Shown here one piece after another: positions 17,831 to 27,026 of a DNA stretch of 64,000 bases. The DNA comes from HGM04593 sp045631905 (lineage in GTDB: Bacteria; Bacteroidota; Bacteroidia; Bacteroidales; Bacteroidaceae). The position numbers and the translations under genes are program-made. Numbering within the stretch: position 1 is the stretch's first letter; each line of letters opens with the position of its first letter. The notes beneath the pieces were generated by a model. It was not told the DNA's origin. It saw nothing but the letters and a program-made list of their open reading frames with translations, and did no database searches. The stretch lies in NCBI GenBank assembly GCA_045631905.1, contig JAZQVO010000003.1:19634-83633 (forward strand), in the 5' to 3' direction.

Positions 17831-18472
17831 ATGCGTAAATTATTGTTTTTGTCTCTTCTCTTCCCTTTTGCGCTTTGTGCACAAACCGTGCAGTATGGAT
17901 ATTTTAGCATGAACGAGGTTCTCGACTCTCTTCCCGAATACAGACAGGCGCAGGACGAATATAATGCTCTTGTTGAGCGTTGCGACAGCGAGGTGGCACA
18001 TAGCGAGGAGGAACTTACCCGTTGTTATGTAGCCTTTCTCGAGGGCCAGAATAAATTCCCCGAACCCATCTTGCGCAAGCGTCAAAAGGAGTTGCAGGAC
18101 CTTGTGGACCGTAGCGTTGTGTTGCGTGACCAACTGAAAGAGTGGCTTGTGCAGGCTCACGATTCGCTCTTCGTACCCATAATGCAAGAGGTCGATGAGG
18201 CTGTGGAGAGGGTGTGCGAGGTTAAGGAGCTTGCCTATGCGATAGATATAGATAAAGGCGTGTACAGGTATGTCAATCCCAAGTACAGTCGTCGCATAAC
18301 AGAACTTGTTATAGAGGAGATGCTCGCTCCGGGCTCGGTTACACCCGATGCAAAAAGCGAGGAGGTAACACCCGATGCAGAAAGCGAGGAGGTAACACCC
18401 GTAGAACCGGTCCCCATGCAGGCTGTCAAGGAACAGGAGCCTGTACAAAATGCCGAAATTGTTATAGAATAA
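17831..18472 (+). CDS. Skp/OmpH-family protein with acidic repeat tail (copy 3)
   Basis: The third, divergent OmpH paralogue, 213 residues: signal peptide MRKLLFLSLLFPFALCA-Q, YGYFSMNEVLDSLPEY, coiled coil to about residue 130, then ELAYAIDIDKGVYRYVNPKYS, which aligns with the terminal strand of the other copies. It differs by a 45-residue C-terminal tail rich in Glu, Pro and Val with a 9-residue repeat (VTPDAKSEE, VTPDAESEE). It ends 10 bp before murI. Confidence 0.85.
   Translation: MRKLLFLSLLFPFALCAQTVQYGYFSMNEVLDSLPEYRQAQDEYNALVERCDSEVAHSEEELTRCYVAFLEGQNKFPEPILRKRQKELQDLVDRSVVLRDQLKEWLVQAHDSLFVPIMQEVDEAVERVCEVKELAYAIDIDKGVYRYVNPKYSRRITELVIEEMLAPGSVTPDAKSEEVTPDAESEEVTPVEPVPMQAVKEQEPVQNAEIVIE
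18338..18400 (+). repeat. In-frame 27-bp tandem repeat in the skp copy 3 tail
   Basis: Two 27-bp units (18338-18364 and 18365-18391) and the first 9 bp of a third encode VTPDAKSEE, VTPDAESEE, VTP. The units differ at only two positions, so copy number could change by slippage. Confidence 0.85.
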
Positions 18473-18481
18473 TAGATAGCC

Positions 18482-19333
18482 ATGAGTGACACCATGAAAA
18501 AGAGTCTCTTGCCCGGCCCCATAGGAATTTTCGATTCGGGCTATGGCGGGCTTACAATTTATCGTGAGATACAGGAGCTGCTACCACAGTACGACTACCT
18601 TTATCTTGGCGACAACGCACGCACCCCTTATGGGACACGCTCCTTCGATGTGGTATACGACTTTACCCGTCAATGTGTTAAGCATCTTTTTTCTCGTGGC
18701 TGTCACCTTGTGATACTTGCCTGCAACACAGCCTCGGCAAAGGCGTTGCGCAGTATTCAGCAAAAGGACCTGCCGGTTATTGCACCTTCGCGCAGGGTGC
18801 TCGGTATCATTCGTCCCACGGTGGAGATAATAGGAGAGGTTACAAAGAGCCGTCATGTAGGCGTGCTTGCAACAGAGGGTACCATAAAATCTTGTTCCTA
18901 CCCTTTGGAGATTGCAAAGCTCTACCCCGAAATTAAAGTGTCGGGGGAGGCATGCCCCATGTGGGTTCCGCTTGTCGAGACCAACGAGCACAGAAGCCCC
19001 GGTGCCGACTATTTTATAAAACGTCACATCGATGCGCTGTTGGCTCGCGACCCTCAAATCGATACAATAATACTTGGTTGCACCCACTATCCCATGCTCA
19101 TAGATAAAATAAAGCAATATGTGCCCGAGGGGGTGCAGGTGCTTACCCAGGGCGCGGCGGTGGCAACCTCGTTGAAGGACTATCTTGCCCGTCACCCCGA
19201 GATGGACGCGCTCTGCTCAAAGGGTGGTAGCAGAGTGTTTTGCACCACGGAGTCGGATAACCGTTTCAAGGAACAGGCCTCGCGTTATCTCGAACAGCTG
19301 ATTACTGTTGAGCATGTTACACTGAGCGAGTAG
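18482..19333 (+). CDS. murI: Glutamate racemase
   Basis: Makes D-glutamate for peptidoglycan. The 283 residues contain both catalytic cysteines in their standard motifs, LACNTAS (Cys81) and ILGCTHYP (Cys200), plus IFDSGYGGL (Asp18, Ser19) and the substrate loop DNARTPYG. It closes the envelope-biogenesis operon that began with the DUF6242 lipoprotein and ends at a strong terminator 18 bp later. Confidence 0.96.
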   Translation: MSDTMKKSLLPGPIGIFDSGYGGLTIYREIQELLPQYDYLYLGDNARTPYGTRSFDVVYDFTRQCVKHLFSRGCHLVILACNTASAKALRSIQQKDLPVIAPSRRVLGIIRPTVEIIGEVTKSRHVGVLATEGTIKSCSYPLEIAKLYPEIKVSGEACPMWVPLVETNEHRSPGADYFIKRHIDALLARDPQIDTIILGCTHYPMLIDKIKQYVPEGVQVLTQGAAVATSLKDYLARHPEMDALCSKGGSRVFCTTESDNRFKEQASRYLEQLITVEHVTLSE

Positions 19334-19351
19334 CTTTTTTGCAGGTGACAT

Positions 19352-19403
19352 ATCTAAAATAGAGAGTGCGACTTAAAATTAAGTCGCACTCTCTATTTTA
19401 GAT
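19352..19403. terminator. Perfect bidirectional terminator between murI and the Lol permease
   Basis: A 23-bp perfect inverted repeat: arms at 19352-19374 and 19381-19403 around AAAATT. Core stem sequence AGAGAGTGCGACTT. The A/T-rich outer arms (TAAAAT and ATTTTA) supply a U tract in both directions. The stop codon of the convergent permease lies inside the right arm. Confidence 0.92.
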
Positions 19404-20627
19404 AAACCTTTTGGTTAAAATTTTTACAGGTAACCACACGGCTGTTATCCCGACAAAGAACACTGTGGCAAAGACTATTGCAATATCCTGCAACTCCATC
19501 TTCATGGGGTAGCTATCGACGATGAAACCGTCGGCAGCACCGCCAAGGCCTATAATACCATACTCTTGTTGCAGGAGGCATACCAATATGCCTATTATGG
19601 TTCCGCCTACGGCTCCTATCATTGAGATCATGGAGCCTTCGAAAAGAAATATCTCCGATATTGTTTTGTCTGTTGCACCCATGGCTCTCAACGTCTCCAT
19701 GTTATTACGCTTCTCTATAATGAGCATCGAGAGCGAGCCGATAATGTTGAAACAGGCGATGAGCAGAATAAAAGAGAGGAATATGTAGGATATGAATTTC
19801 TCTATGTTCATAACCTTGAATATATCCTTCTGCTGTTCGTAGCGGTCCTCTATGAGATAGCCTTCACCAAGTATTTTTTTTATTTCGGCTTTTACATCGG
19901 CCGGGTTGGCTGTTTTGCTTGTTTTAATCTCTATGCTTGTTGCTTCGTCTGTGTTACGGCCGAATATTTTTCTTGCAAATTCTATCGAGGTGAGCAGATA
20001 GTTGTCGTCGTATATCGGTTGGTTCACTATGAATGTGCTACCCGACGAGTGCAGTCTCCCTGTGCGGAAATTTGATGCAGGGTTACTCATGCTCACGCGC
20101 CCGTTCCTGCGTGGAGCGTAAACCTCCAAAGGTTTTACATGGTAAAGCCCGCAATTTAGGTTGCTTATGAGCCCTATACCCGGCAGGGCATAGTTGTTTA
20201 TGTCGTCGTGCAAAAGAAAGTTGCTGCTACCACGCATGGCGCTCTCTATGTCGGTCAGCTTGGCAAAATTATCTTCAACGCCTTTTAGGTTTATCATTAT
20301 CTGCCGTCCTTCGTATTGCACCATGGCTTTGTCCTCGACGGCGAGGGTTACAACCTCGACGTTTTTAAGTTGCGCGATGGCAGAGTGTTGCGTGCTGTCG
20401 ATCTTGAACCCCTTGCCTGCCGTGGCGGTTATTTTTATGTCGGGGTCGAAAAGCGTAAACTGTTGAGCAACCATCTCCTTGAACCCGTTGAATACCGATA
20501 GCGTGCACACCATGGCTATTGTGGCGAGGGTTACCCCGGCTATGGCAACTCCCGATATAATGTTTATAACCTGGTGACTCTTTTTGGAGAAGAGGTATCG
20601 TCTTGCTATGTAGAACGACAGGCTCAT
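19398..20627 (-). CDS. ABC transporter permease of the LolC/LolE (FtsX) type
   Basis: Predicted inner-membrane permease for release of lipoproteins to the LolA carrier. The 409 residues show one N-terminal membrane helix (about 20-45, IISGVAIAGVTLATIAMVCTL), a large periplasmic domain, and three C-terminal helices (about 275-400) including FILLIACFNIIGSLSMLIIEK and the MGATDKTISEIFLFEGSMI coupling segment typical of FtsX-like permeases. The ATPase partner is not adjacent. It is the last gene of the operon O-methyltransferase, rbfA, permease. Confidence 0.88.
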   Translation of the reverse strand: MSLSFYIARRYLFSKKSHQVINIISGVAIAGVTLATIAMVCTLSVFNGFKEMVAQQFTLFDPDIKITATAGKGFKIDSTQHSAIAQLKNVEVVTLAVEDKAMVQYEGRQIMINLKGVEDNFAKLTDIESAMRGSSNFLLHDDINNYALPGIGLISNLNCGLYHVKPLEVYAPRRNGRVSMSNPASNFRTGRLHSSGSTFIVNQPIYDDNYLLTSIEFARKIFGRNTDEATSIEIKTSKTANPADVKAEIKKILGEGYLIEDRYEQQKDIFKVMNIEKFISYIFLSFILLIACFNIIGSLSMLIIEKRNNMETLRAMGATDKTISEIFLFEGSMISMIGAVGGTIIGILVCLLQQEYGIIGLGGAADGFIVDSYPMKMELQDIAIVFATVFFVGITAVWLPVKILTKRFI

Positions 20628-20639
20628 ACAACGGTTATC

Positions 20640-20975
20640 TTAATCTTTCAACAGCTTGTCGATGTTCTCGATGTAGTCGAGTGAGTCGTCGATGTAGAAA
20701 CGAATCTCGGGGATAATTCTCAACTGGTGGCGTACACGGTTGCCAAGCTCGAATCTTATTGCTTTGATGTTGTCGTTCAGGTGGTTTACAACCTCGTTGC
20801 CTTTCTCCGAGGGGAACACGCTGAGGTATGCTTTTGCAATGCCGAGGTCGGGGCTTACGCGCACAACGCTCACCGATACCATTATGCCACGTGTCTCTTT
20901 TGCGAGTTTCAGCAGTATGTCGCTAAGCTCCTTTTGTATGAGACGCGAAATTTTGTTCTGTCTTGTACTGTCCAT
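20640..20975 (-). CDS. rbfA: Ribosome-binding factor A
   Basis: Assists 30S subunit maturation and 16S rRNA 5' end processing. The 111 residues show the KH-like fold pattern: RQNKISRLIQKELSDIL at the N-terminus, VSVVRVSPDLGIAKAYLSVF in the centre and RVRHQLRIIPEIRFYIDDSLDY at the C-terminus, all family hallmarks. It lies between the O-methyltransferase (9 bp) and the permease (12 bp). Confidence 0.95.
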   Translation of the reverse strand: MDSTRQNKISRLIQKELSDILLKLAKETRGIMVSVSVVRVSPDLGIAKAYLSVFPSEKGNEVVNHLNDNIKAIRFELGNRVRHQLRIIPEIRFYIDDSLDYIENIDKLLKD

Positions 20976-20984
20976 TTTATTAAT

Positions 20985-21620
20985 CTATTTTTTTCTTATT
21001 ATTGTCAATCCGTCGCGCAGAGGCAGTATCACTTTCTCCACCCTCTCGTCGTCGCGCACAAGGTCGTTAAATGCTCTTACCCCGTTTGTCTGTGCGTCCT
21101 GACGCTTCTCGTCTATCACCCAGCCGTCCCATAGGGTGTTGTCGGCAAGAATCCACCCGCCATCGTTCAGGTGTTCGAGTGCCATCTCGTAGTAGGCGGT
21201 ATATTCGCGTTTGTTGCCGTCGATGAATATGAGGTCGAATTTTTCGCCCATCGTGGGCACTGTTTCAAGTGCACTGCCTATGGTAAAAACAATTTTGTCG
21301 GCAACAGGTGAGTTTTCTATCCAACGACGGGTAAAATCCTCGAGCTCGTCGTCAATCTCAAATGTGAATATTTTACCTCCTTCGTCAAGCCCCTCGGCCA
21401 TGCAGATGGCCGAATAGCCTGTGTAGGTACCAATCTCGAGAATCCTTTTTGGGCGAATCATCTTTACAAGTAATTTGAGAAGACGACCTTGCACCTGCCC
21501 CGAGGCCATGTGTGGGTTCAAAATCTCCACGTTTGTGGCACGGTACAGGTTGTAGAGGTACTCTCCCTCGGGGCTACTGTGTTCGGCAATATATTCGTCG
21601 AGCCTGCTGTCGATACTCAT
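20985..21620 (-). CDS. SAM-dependent O-methyltransferase (catechol-OMT-like)
   Basis: A class I methyltransferase of the small-molecule O-methyltransferase family 3. The SAM site is visible: ILEIGTYTGYSAICMAEGL, IFTFEIDDEL and FIDGNKREYTAYYE, the last carrying the metal-binding Asp. The start MSIDSRLDEYI at 21620 is preferred over an in-frame ATG at 21650, because that one lies inside the promoter -7 box; this gives 211 residues. The physiological substrate is not evident. Confidence 0.9.
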   Translation of the reverse strand: MSIDSRLDEYIAEHSSPEGEYLYNLYRATNVEILNPHMASGQVQGRLLKLLVKMIRPKRILEIGTYTGYSAICMAEGLDEGGKIFTFEIDDELEDFTRRWIENSPVADKIVFTIGSALETVPTMGEKFDLIFIDGNKREYTAYYEMALEHLNDGGWILADNTLWDGWVIDEKRQDAQTNGVRAFNDLVRDDERVEKVILPLRDGLTIIRKK

Positions 21621-21639
21621 GGTTTCTATTAATTTTGTG

Positions 21640-21647
21640 CGAAGATA
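21640..21647 (-). promoter_or_regulatory. Promoter -7 box of the O-methyltransferase-rbfA operon
   Basis: TATCTTCG on the reverse strand, 20 bp before the chosen ATG at 21620. Confidence 0.55.
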
Positions 21648-21718
21648 CAATAATTTAGCGAGATAGAGAAATTGAATTTCTGTGTCGGCCTTTTTATATT
21701 TGTGTCATGTGCAAAAAG

Positions 21719-21749
21719 TTGGGTTTTTTGTGGTTTATTTGTACTTTCG
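21719..21749 (+). promoter_or_regulatory. Promoter of xerD
   Basis: TTG at 21719-21721, 20 bp, then TACTTTCG at 21742-21749, 25 bp before the xerD ATG. This excludes the upstream in-frame start at 21672. Confidence 0.6.
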
Positions 21750-21773
21750 CACAAAGTTCAAGTTAAAGGATAT

Positions 21774-22715
21774 ATGCAGAAGGAGGAAAAGAAGAGTGGA
21801 GGCGTGCAGGGGAGGGCGAAATCGCCCATCGACCGCTATCGCATACATCTTCGTCTCGAAAAATCGTTGTCGCCCAAGACCGTAGAGGCGTATATGAGCG
21901 ATGTCGATAGGTTTACCCGTTTCATGGAGGAGCAGGGGGTGGGGGAGCTCGAAGTTACCCTTGCTTCGTTTGCACCCTTCTTGGAGGCTCTTGCCGAGGT
22001 TGGTATCTCGCCACGCTCGCAGGCTCGCATATTGTCGTCATTGCGCTCCTATTATGGTTTTTTGAAACTCGATGGGTTCATAGAGGAGGACCCTACGGAG
22101 CTGTTGTGCTCGCCCAAGATTGGTATGCGTCTGCCCGAGGTGCTCACTTTGCAGGAGATTGACGATATGATAAACTCCATCGACCTCTCAAAAGCCGAGG
22201 GACAGCGCAACAGAGCTGTTTTAGAGGTGCTTTACAGTTGTGGCTTGCGTGTGTCGGAACTATGCGCTTTGAAGATGTCCGACCTCTACCTTTCCGAAGG
22301 GTTTATTCGTGTTACCGGAAAGGGCGATAAGCAACGCCTTGTGCCGATATCTTCGCGTGCGATAGCCGAGTTGGAGGCTTACTTCGAGGAGCGTAACCAT
22401 ATAGCCATAAAACCGGGGTACGAGAACTTTGTCTTTGTGAGCGCCCGTCTCAAAAAACCGTTGTCGCGCATAATGGTGTTCCACATGGTGAAAGAGCTTG
22501 CCGTAGCAGCAGGCGTGAAAAAAGTTGTGAGCCCCCACACCTTTCGTCACTCTTTTGCCACACATCTTTTGGAGGGTGGTGCCAACCTGCGTATCATACA
22601 GGCTATGCTTGGGCACGAAAGTATTGCCACCACAGAGATTTATGCCCACATCGACCGCACCCGTCTGCGCGAAGAGATTATAGAACATCACCCTCGCAAC
22701 AAAGCTAAGTTGTGA
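21774..22715 (+). CDS. xerD: Tyrosine recombinase XerD
   Basis: Site-specific recombinase that resolves chromosome dimers at dif. The 313 residues have an N-terminal SAM-like core-binding domain (about 17-105, from RYRIHLRLEKSLSPKTVEAY) and a catalytic domain with all expected residues: Arg in CGLRVSEL, Lys in GKGDKQRL, HTFRHSFATHL, LGHESI and the nucleophile Tyr in TEIYAHID. It is a stand-alone gene with no integron or phage neighbours, fitting a housekeeping Xer enzyme. Confidence 0.93.
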   Translation: MQKEEKKSGGVQGRAKSPIDRYRIHLRLEKSLSPKTVEAYMSDVDRFTRFMEEQGVGELEVTLASFAPFLEALAEVGISPRSQARILSSLRSYYGFLKLDGFIEEDPTELLCSPKIGMRLPEVLTLQEIDDMINSIDLSKAEGQRNRAVLEVLYSCGLRVSELCALKMSDLYLSEGFIRVTGKGDKQRLVPISSRAIAELEAYFEERNHIAIKPGYENFVFVSARLKKPLSRIMVFHMVKELAVAAGVKKVVSPHTFRHSFATHLLEGGANLRIIQAMLGHESIATTEIYAHIDRTRLREEIIEHHPRNKAKL

Positions 22716-22752
22716 AATTTTTAAAAAAGTAAATAATGAGAGTGATTTTGTG

Positions 22753-22783
22753 TTTGTAATATGAATTATTAAAATTATCTTCG
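22753..22783 (+). promoter_or_regulatory. Promoter of the OmpA/TPR-like lipoprotein gene
   Basis: TTTG at 22753-22756, 19 bp, then TATCTTCG at 22776-22783: full match to the Bacteroidetes promoter. Confidence 0.7.
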
Positions 22784-22823
22784 CGTAAATTTTAGGTTAA
22801 TTATATCAATCTTATATAAAACA

Positions 22824-24521
22824 ATGAAAAAAATCTCTTTTTTGCTATCGTTGGTGATAGTTCTTTTATGTTCGTGTAGCTCAAAGATGGGCGAACTACC
22901 TGCCGAGTATTTTACAGTAACTCCCAAGGTTCTTGAAGTTGAGGGTACTACTATCCCCGTTACAATAGACGGCAAGTTCCCTGCAAAATTCTTCAACAAA
23001 AAGTCGCTACTTACAATAACTCCCGTTCTTAAATACGAAGGTGGTGAAGCAACAGCCGAGCCTGTGACTTTCCAGGGTGAAAAGGTGCGTGGAAACAACC
23101 GTACAATCCTTTACGACAAGGGTGGTAACTTTACCATGAAGATGTCTTTCGACTATGTACCCGCTATGGAAAAGGCGGCCCTCTACCTTAAATTTAATGT
23201 GAAGAAGGGCGACAAAACCTACACTCTCCCCGAGGTTAAGGTGGCCGACGGCTGTATCTCTACATCACAGCTCTATCGCACAACAGCGAAGAATGCAAAC
23301 ATAGCAATAGGCGAGGACGCTTTCCAGCGTGTTATCAAGCAGGCTAAGGAGGCCAACATAATGTTCCTTATTCAGCAGACCAACCTCCGTGCGTCGGAGC
23401 TTAAAAGCGCCGCTATAGACGACATAAAGACTGCCATGAACGATATTGCCTCGGACCTTGAAAACAAGGTTGTCGATAATGTGGAGGTATCGGCTTACGC
23501 TTCTCCCGACGGTGGTATGTACTTGAATGCCGATATTGCCACAGGTCGCGAAGAGAGTACAAAGAAATTTGTAAAGAAGGAGATGGACAAGGCCAAGCTT
23601 GACGGTTTTATTGACACAGAATATACAGCCGAAGACTGGGAGGGTTTCAAGGAACTTGTAGCACAGTCGGAACTTCCCGATAAAGAGCTTATCCTTCGCG
23701 TGTTGTCTATGTACAACGAGCCCGAGGAGCGTGAGCAACAGATAAAAAACATCTCATCGGTCTACAAAGACCTTGCCGACGAAATTCTTCCCCAGTTGCG
23801 TCGTGCACGCATCACTTTGAACTACCAGCTTATTGGTCGTTCCGACGAGGAGATTCAGGCACAGTTTGCGGCCGACCCCAAAGTGCTCTCTTTGGAGGAG
23901 ATTCTCTACTCGGCAATACTTACCGACAACATCGAGGAGCAGAAAAAAATATACACCGTTGCCACAAGACTCTACCCCGGGGATTATCGCGGTTACAACA
24001 ACCTTGGTGTTATTGCTTATAATGCCGGTGATTACACAACGGCCGCCAACTATTTTGCCGAGGCTGCCAAGATAGACAGAACCGCCCCCGAGGTGAATAT
24101 CAACCTTGGTTATCTTGAACTTTTGCAGGGCAACGTTGCCGCAGCCGAGTCTTATATGGCTGTCGGTGCAAATTCAAAAGCTGGTGACGAGGCCTTAGGC
24201 CACCTTTACATAGCACAAGGTCTTTATGGTCGTGCCGCATACCTGCTCGAGAAGAACCCCTCAAACAGCACAGCTCTTGCACAGTTGCTCGACGGCAGTT
24301 ACAGCGAGGCAAAGGAGACTTTGGCTTCAATTAAGTCGCCCGATGCAACAACACACTATATAAAAGCTGTTCTTGGTGCACGCACAGGTAATGCTTCGCT
24401 CATATACGACGGCCTCAAAAACGCTGTAAAGCTCGACCCCTCACTCGCCAAGAAGGCTTTGAATGACCTCGAATTTGCAAAATACGTAAATAACGAATCT
24501 TTCAAATCAATCTTGAAGTAA
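22824..24521 (+). CDS. Surface lipoprotein with OmpA-like and TPR segments
   Basis: A 565-residue lipoprotein (MKKISFLLSLVIVLLCSCSS, lipobox Cys16 or Cys18). The first 150 residues are beta-rich. Residues about 210-310 show VEVSAYASPDGGMYLNADIA and 'GREESTKKFVKKEMDK', the pattern of an OmpA-like peptidoglycan-binding module. Residues about 375-500 hold TPR-like helices (GYNNLGVIAYNAGDYTTAANYF, VNINLGYLELLQGNVAAAES). It would tether the outer membrane to the wall or act as a scaffold; that is inference from the domain layout. dprA begins 5 bp downstream. Confidence 0.75.
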   Translation: MKKISFLLSLVIVLLCSCSSKMGELPAEYFTVTPKVLEVEGTTIPVTIDGKFPAKFFNKKSLLTITPVLKYEGGEATAEPVTFQGEKVRGNNRTILYDKGGNFTMKMSFDYVPAMEKAALYLKFNVKKGDKTYTLPEVKVADGCISTSQLYRTTAKNANIAIGEDAFQRVIKQAKEANIMFLIQQTNLRASELKSAAIDDIKTAMNDIASDLENKVVDNVEVSAYASPDGGMYLNADIATGREESTKKFVKKEMDKAKLDGFIDTEYTAEDWEGFKELVAQSELPDKELILRVLSMYNEPEEREQQIKNISSVYKDLADEILPQLRRARITLNYQLIGRSDEEIQAQFAADPKVLSLEEILYSAILTDNIEEQKKIYTVATRLYPGDYRGYNNLGVIAYNAGDYTTAANYFAEAAKIDRTAPEVNINLGYLELLQGNVAAAESYMAVGANSKAGDEALGHLYIAQGLYGRAAYLLEKNPSNSTALAQLLDGSYSEAKETLASIKSPDATTHYIKAVLGARTGNASLIYDGLKNAVKLDPSLAKKALNDLEFAKYVNNESFKSILK

Positions 24522-24525
24522 ATTA

Positions 24526-25653
24526 GTGGGTTATAATGCCGATATAAATGAGCAGGTCGCTATACTTGCGCTCTCACGAGTGCAGGTACAGAGGCCTGCT
24601 CTCCTTCGTCAGATAATAGATATTGCAGGCAGTGCTTCGGAGCTGTTCGATAATATCGACTACATCGAAGATATATTGCCGGGGCTCTCCCCCTCGCTTG
24701 TTCATGAGCTGAAAGACAGAGGCATACAGGAGAGGGCGAAGCGTGAGCTGGAATTTGTGCAGAAGAAGGGCATAAAGATAACCTGTCTTAACGACAGCGA
24801 CTATCCTACGCGCCTCTTTGAGTGTTGCGACGCGCCGATAGTCCTCTTTTCGCTCGGCGATATTCCCTTTAATGCGCCCCATGTGGTGTCGATAGTGGGT
24901 ACACGTCATGCAACAGAGTATGGCAAGGGGTTGTGTAGCGGTTTTGTGAACGACCTTGCCCGGCTGTTGCCCGGCACGCTCATAGTCAGCGGTTTGGCCT
25001 ATGGGATAGATATTTGTGCACATAGGGCCGCGCTGGAGGCCGGTCTTCCCACGGTGGGTGTTCTTGCTCACGGGCTCGACCGCCTATACCCGCAGATGCA
25101 CCGTGCAACAGCCAAAAAGATGATAGAGCAGGGAGGAGGCCTGCTCACAGAGTTTATGAGCGAGACCAACCCCCTACCGCCGTTCTTTGTGCAACGCAAC
25201 AGGATAGTAGCCGGCATGGCCGATGCCACGGTGGTTATAGAGTCGGCATCAAAAGGTGGCTCTCTCATAACAGCCTCCATAGCGCAGAGCTACATGCGCG
25301 ACTGTTTCGCCTTCCCGGGTCGTGTGAACGACCAATATTCTTGCGGGTGTAACGAACTTGTGGCGCGTAACCGTGCAACCCTCATAACATCGGCCCACGA
25401 TTTTGTCGAGGCGATGAATTGGAGCGAAAAGGTTACCAAAAATCAACAACAGAGGGAACTGTTCCCCGTCTTTACCCCCGAAGAGGAGGTGGTGATGAGG
25501 TTGCTTAAAGAATCGGACGACGGCATGCAGATTAACCTTCTTGTTGTAAAGGCCGACATGCCTGTAAATGTGCTCATGCCGTTGCTTTTCGATATGGAGA
25601 TGAAGGGGTATGTGAAGGCTGTTGCCGGCGGTTGTTATCGTGCGCTTGTGTGA
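24526..25653 (+). CDS. dprA: DNA-processing protein DprA
   Basis: Loads RecA onto incoming single-stranded DNA during natural transformation. The 375 residues show a short N-terminal helical region, the Rossmann-like core with VSIVGTRHATEYGKGL, VSGLAYGIDICAHRAAL, GVLAHGLDRLYP and SASKGGSLITASIA, and a C-terminal winged-helix domain (about 315-375). The start is a GTG at 24526, 5 bp after the lipoprotein stop; no ATG fits. Confidence 0.93.
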   Translation: MGYNADINEQVAILALSRVQVQRPALLRQIIDIAGSASELFDNIDYIEDILPGLSPSLVHELKDRGIQERAKRELEFVQKKGIKITCLNDSDYPTRLFECCDAPIVLFSLGDIPFNAPHVVSIVGTRHATEYGKGLCSGFVNDLARLLPGTLIVSGLAYGIDICAHRAALEAGLPTVGVLAHGLDRLYPQMHRATAKKMIEQGGGLLTEFMSETNPLPPFFVQRNRIVAGMADATVVIESASKGGSLITASIAQSYMRDCFAFPGRVNDQYSCGCNELVARNRATLITSAHDFVEAMNWSEKVTKNQQQRELFPVFTPEEEVVMRLLKESDDGMQINLLVVKADMPVNVLMPLLFDMEMKGYVKAVAGGCYRALV

Positions 25654-25702
25654 TGACGGGCGGAACTTTTGTGCCGGTAATGGTTGTTTGAATAAAAAAT
25701 AG

Positions 25703-25710
25703 TATCTTAG
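25703..25710 (+). promoter_or_regulatory. Possible promoter -7 box of hflX
   Basis: TATCTTAG, 28 bp before the hflX ATG, with TTG at 25684-25686 16 bp upstream. One mismatch from TATCTTCG and short spacing. Confidence 0.4.
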
Positions 25711-25737
25711 CAAAAGATTATAGAAAGAACGTAGTTG

Positions 25738-26991
25738 ATGAAAGAATTTGTAATATCTACCACCAAAAAGGAGACGGCTGTTCTTGTCGGTCTTATAACA
25801 TCGACACAGAATGAACGAAAAACCAACGAGTACCTCGACGAGCTTGAATTTTTGGCTCAAACAGCAGGTGCCGAGGTGGTTAAACGCTTTACACAGAGAA
25901 TAGACCACCCACACCCGGTGACATACGTGGGAACGGGTAAACTTGCCGAACTTGCCGAGTTTGTGGAGATGAGAAAGGATACCGATGACGAGATAGGTAT
26001 GGTTATCTTCGACGACGAGTTGTCGGCAAAGCAGTTGCGTAACATAGAAAAGGAGTTAAAGATAAAGATTCTCGACCGCACGTCGCTCATATTGGATATC
26101 TTTGCCATGCGTGCACAGACGGCACATGCGAAGGTGCAGGTGGAACTTGCGCAATATAAATATATGCTTCCTCGTTTGCAACGCTTGTGGACCCACCTCG
26201 AACGCCAGGGTGGTGGCTCAGGTAGCGGTAAGGGTGGCAGTGTGGGCTTGCGTGGTCCCGGTGAGACACAGCTCGAGATGGACCGCCGTATAATCCTTGG
26301 TCGCATGTCGTTGTTGAAGGAGCAACTTGCACAGATAGATCGTCAAAAGTCGATACAACGCAAGAACCGCGGTCGCCTCATTCGTGTGGCACTTGTGGGC
26401 TACACCAACGTGGGTAAATCGACACTCATGAACCTGCTTGCCAAGAGCGAGGTCTTTGCCGAAAACAAACTTTTTGCCACACTCGACACCACGGTGCGCA
26501 AGGTAATTATCGAGAACCTCCCTTTCTTGTTGTCCGACACGGTTGGTTTTATAAGAAAACTTCCCACCGACCTCGTGGAGTCGTTTAAATCGACCCTCGA
26601 CGAGGTGCGCGAGGCCGACCTCTTGTTGCATGTGGTCGATGTGTCGCACCCCGAATTTGAGGACCAGATAGCTGTGGTGAACAAGACTCTTGCCGACCTA
26701 AAATGTGGCGACAAGCCCTCCATGGTAATCTTTAACAAGATAGACGCTTTTACCTATGTGCAAAAGGAGGAGGACGACCTCACCCCGAAAACAAAAGAGA
26801 ATATAACCCTCGACGAGCTCAAAGCATCGTGGATGTCGCAACTAGCCGATAACTGCATGTTTATCTCGGCCCGCGAGAAACAAAATATAGAAAATCTCAA
26901 AGAGGCTATATATAAGCGTGTGTGCGAGCTACATGTGCAGAAGTATCCTTATAACGATTTTCTCTATCAAACATACGACGAAGAACAGTAA
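25738..26991 (+). CDS. hflX: GTPase HflX
   Basis: Ribosome-associated GTPase that splits stalled or heat-damaged ribosomes. The 417 residues hold the HflX N-terminal domain (about 15-170, with YVGTGKLAELAEF and the Gly-rich linker GGGSGSGKGGSVGLRGPGE) and the G domain with Walker A GYTNVGKST near residue 221, DTVGF and the NKID base-recognition motif. The ATG at 25738 is chosen over the TTG three bases earlier. Fumarase follows 35 bp later. Confidence 0.95.
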   Translation: MKEFVISTTKKETAVLVGLITSTQNERKTNEYLDELEFLAQTAGAEVVKRFTQRIDHPHPVTYVGTGKLAELAEFVEMRKDTDDEIGMVIFDDELSAKQLRNIEKELKIKILDRTSLILDIFAMRAQTAHAKVQVELAQYKYMLPRLQRLWTHLERQGGGSGSGKGGSVGLRGPGETQLEMDRRIILGRMSLLKEQLAQIDRQKSIQRKNRGRLIRVALVGYTNVGKSTLMNLLAKSEVFAENKLFATLDTTVRKVIIENLPFLLSDTVGFIRKLPTDLVESFKSTLDEVREADLLLHVVDVSHPEFEDQIAVVNKTLADLKCGDKPSMVIFNKIDAFTYVQKEEDDLTPKTKENITLDELKASWMSQLADNCMFISAREKQNIENLKEAIYKRVCELHVQKYPYNDFLYQTYDEEQ

Positions 26992-27026
26992 CAAAAATAA
27001 TTGTCAAACATGTAAAAACAGAAATT

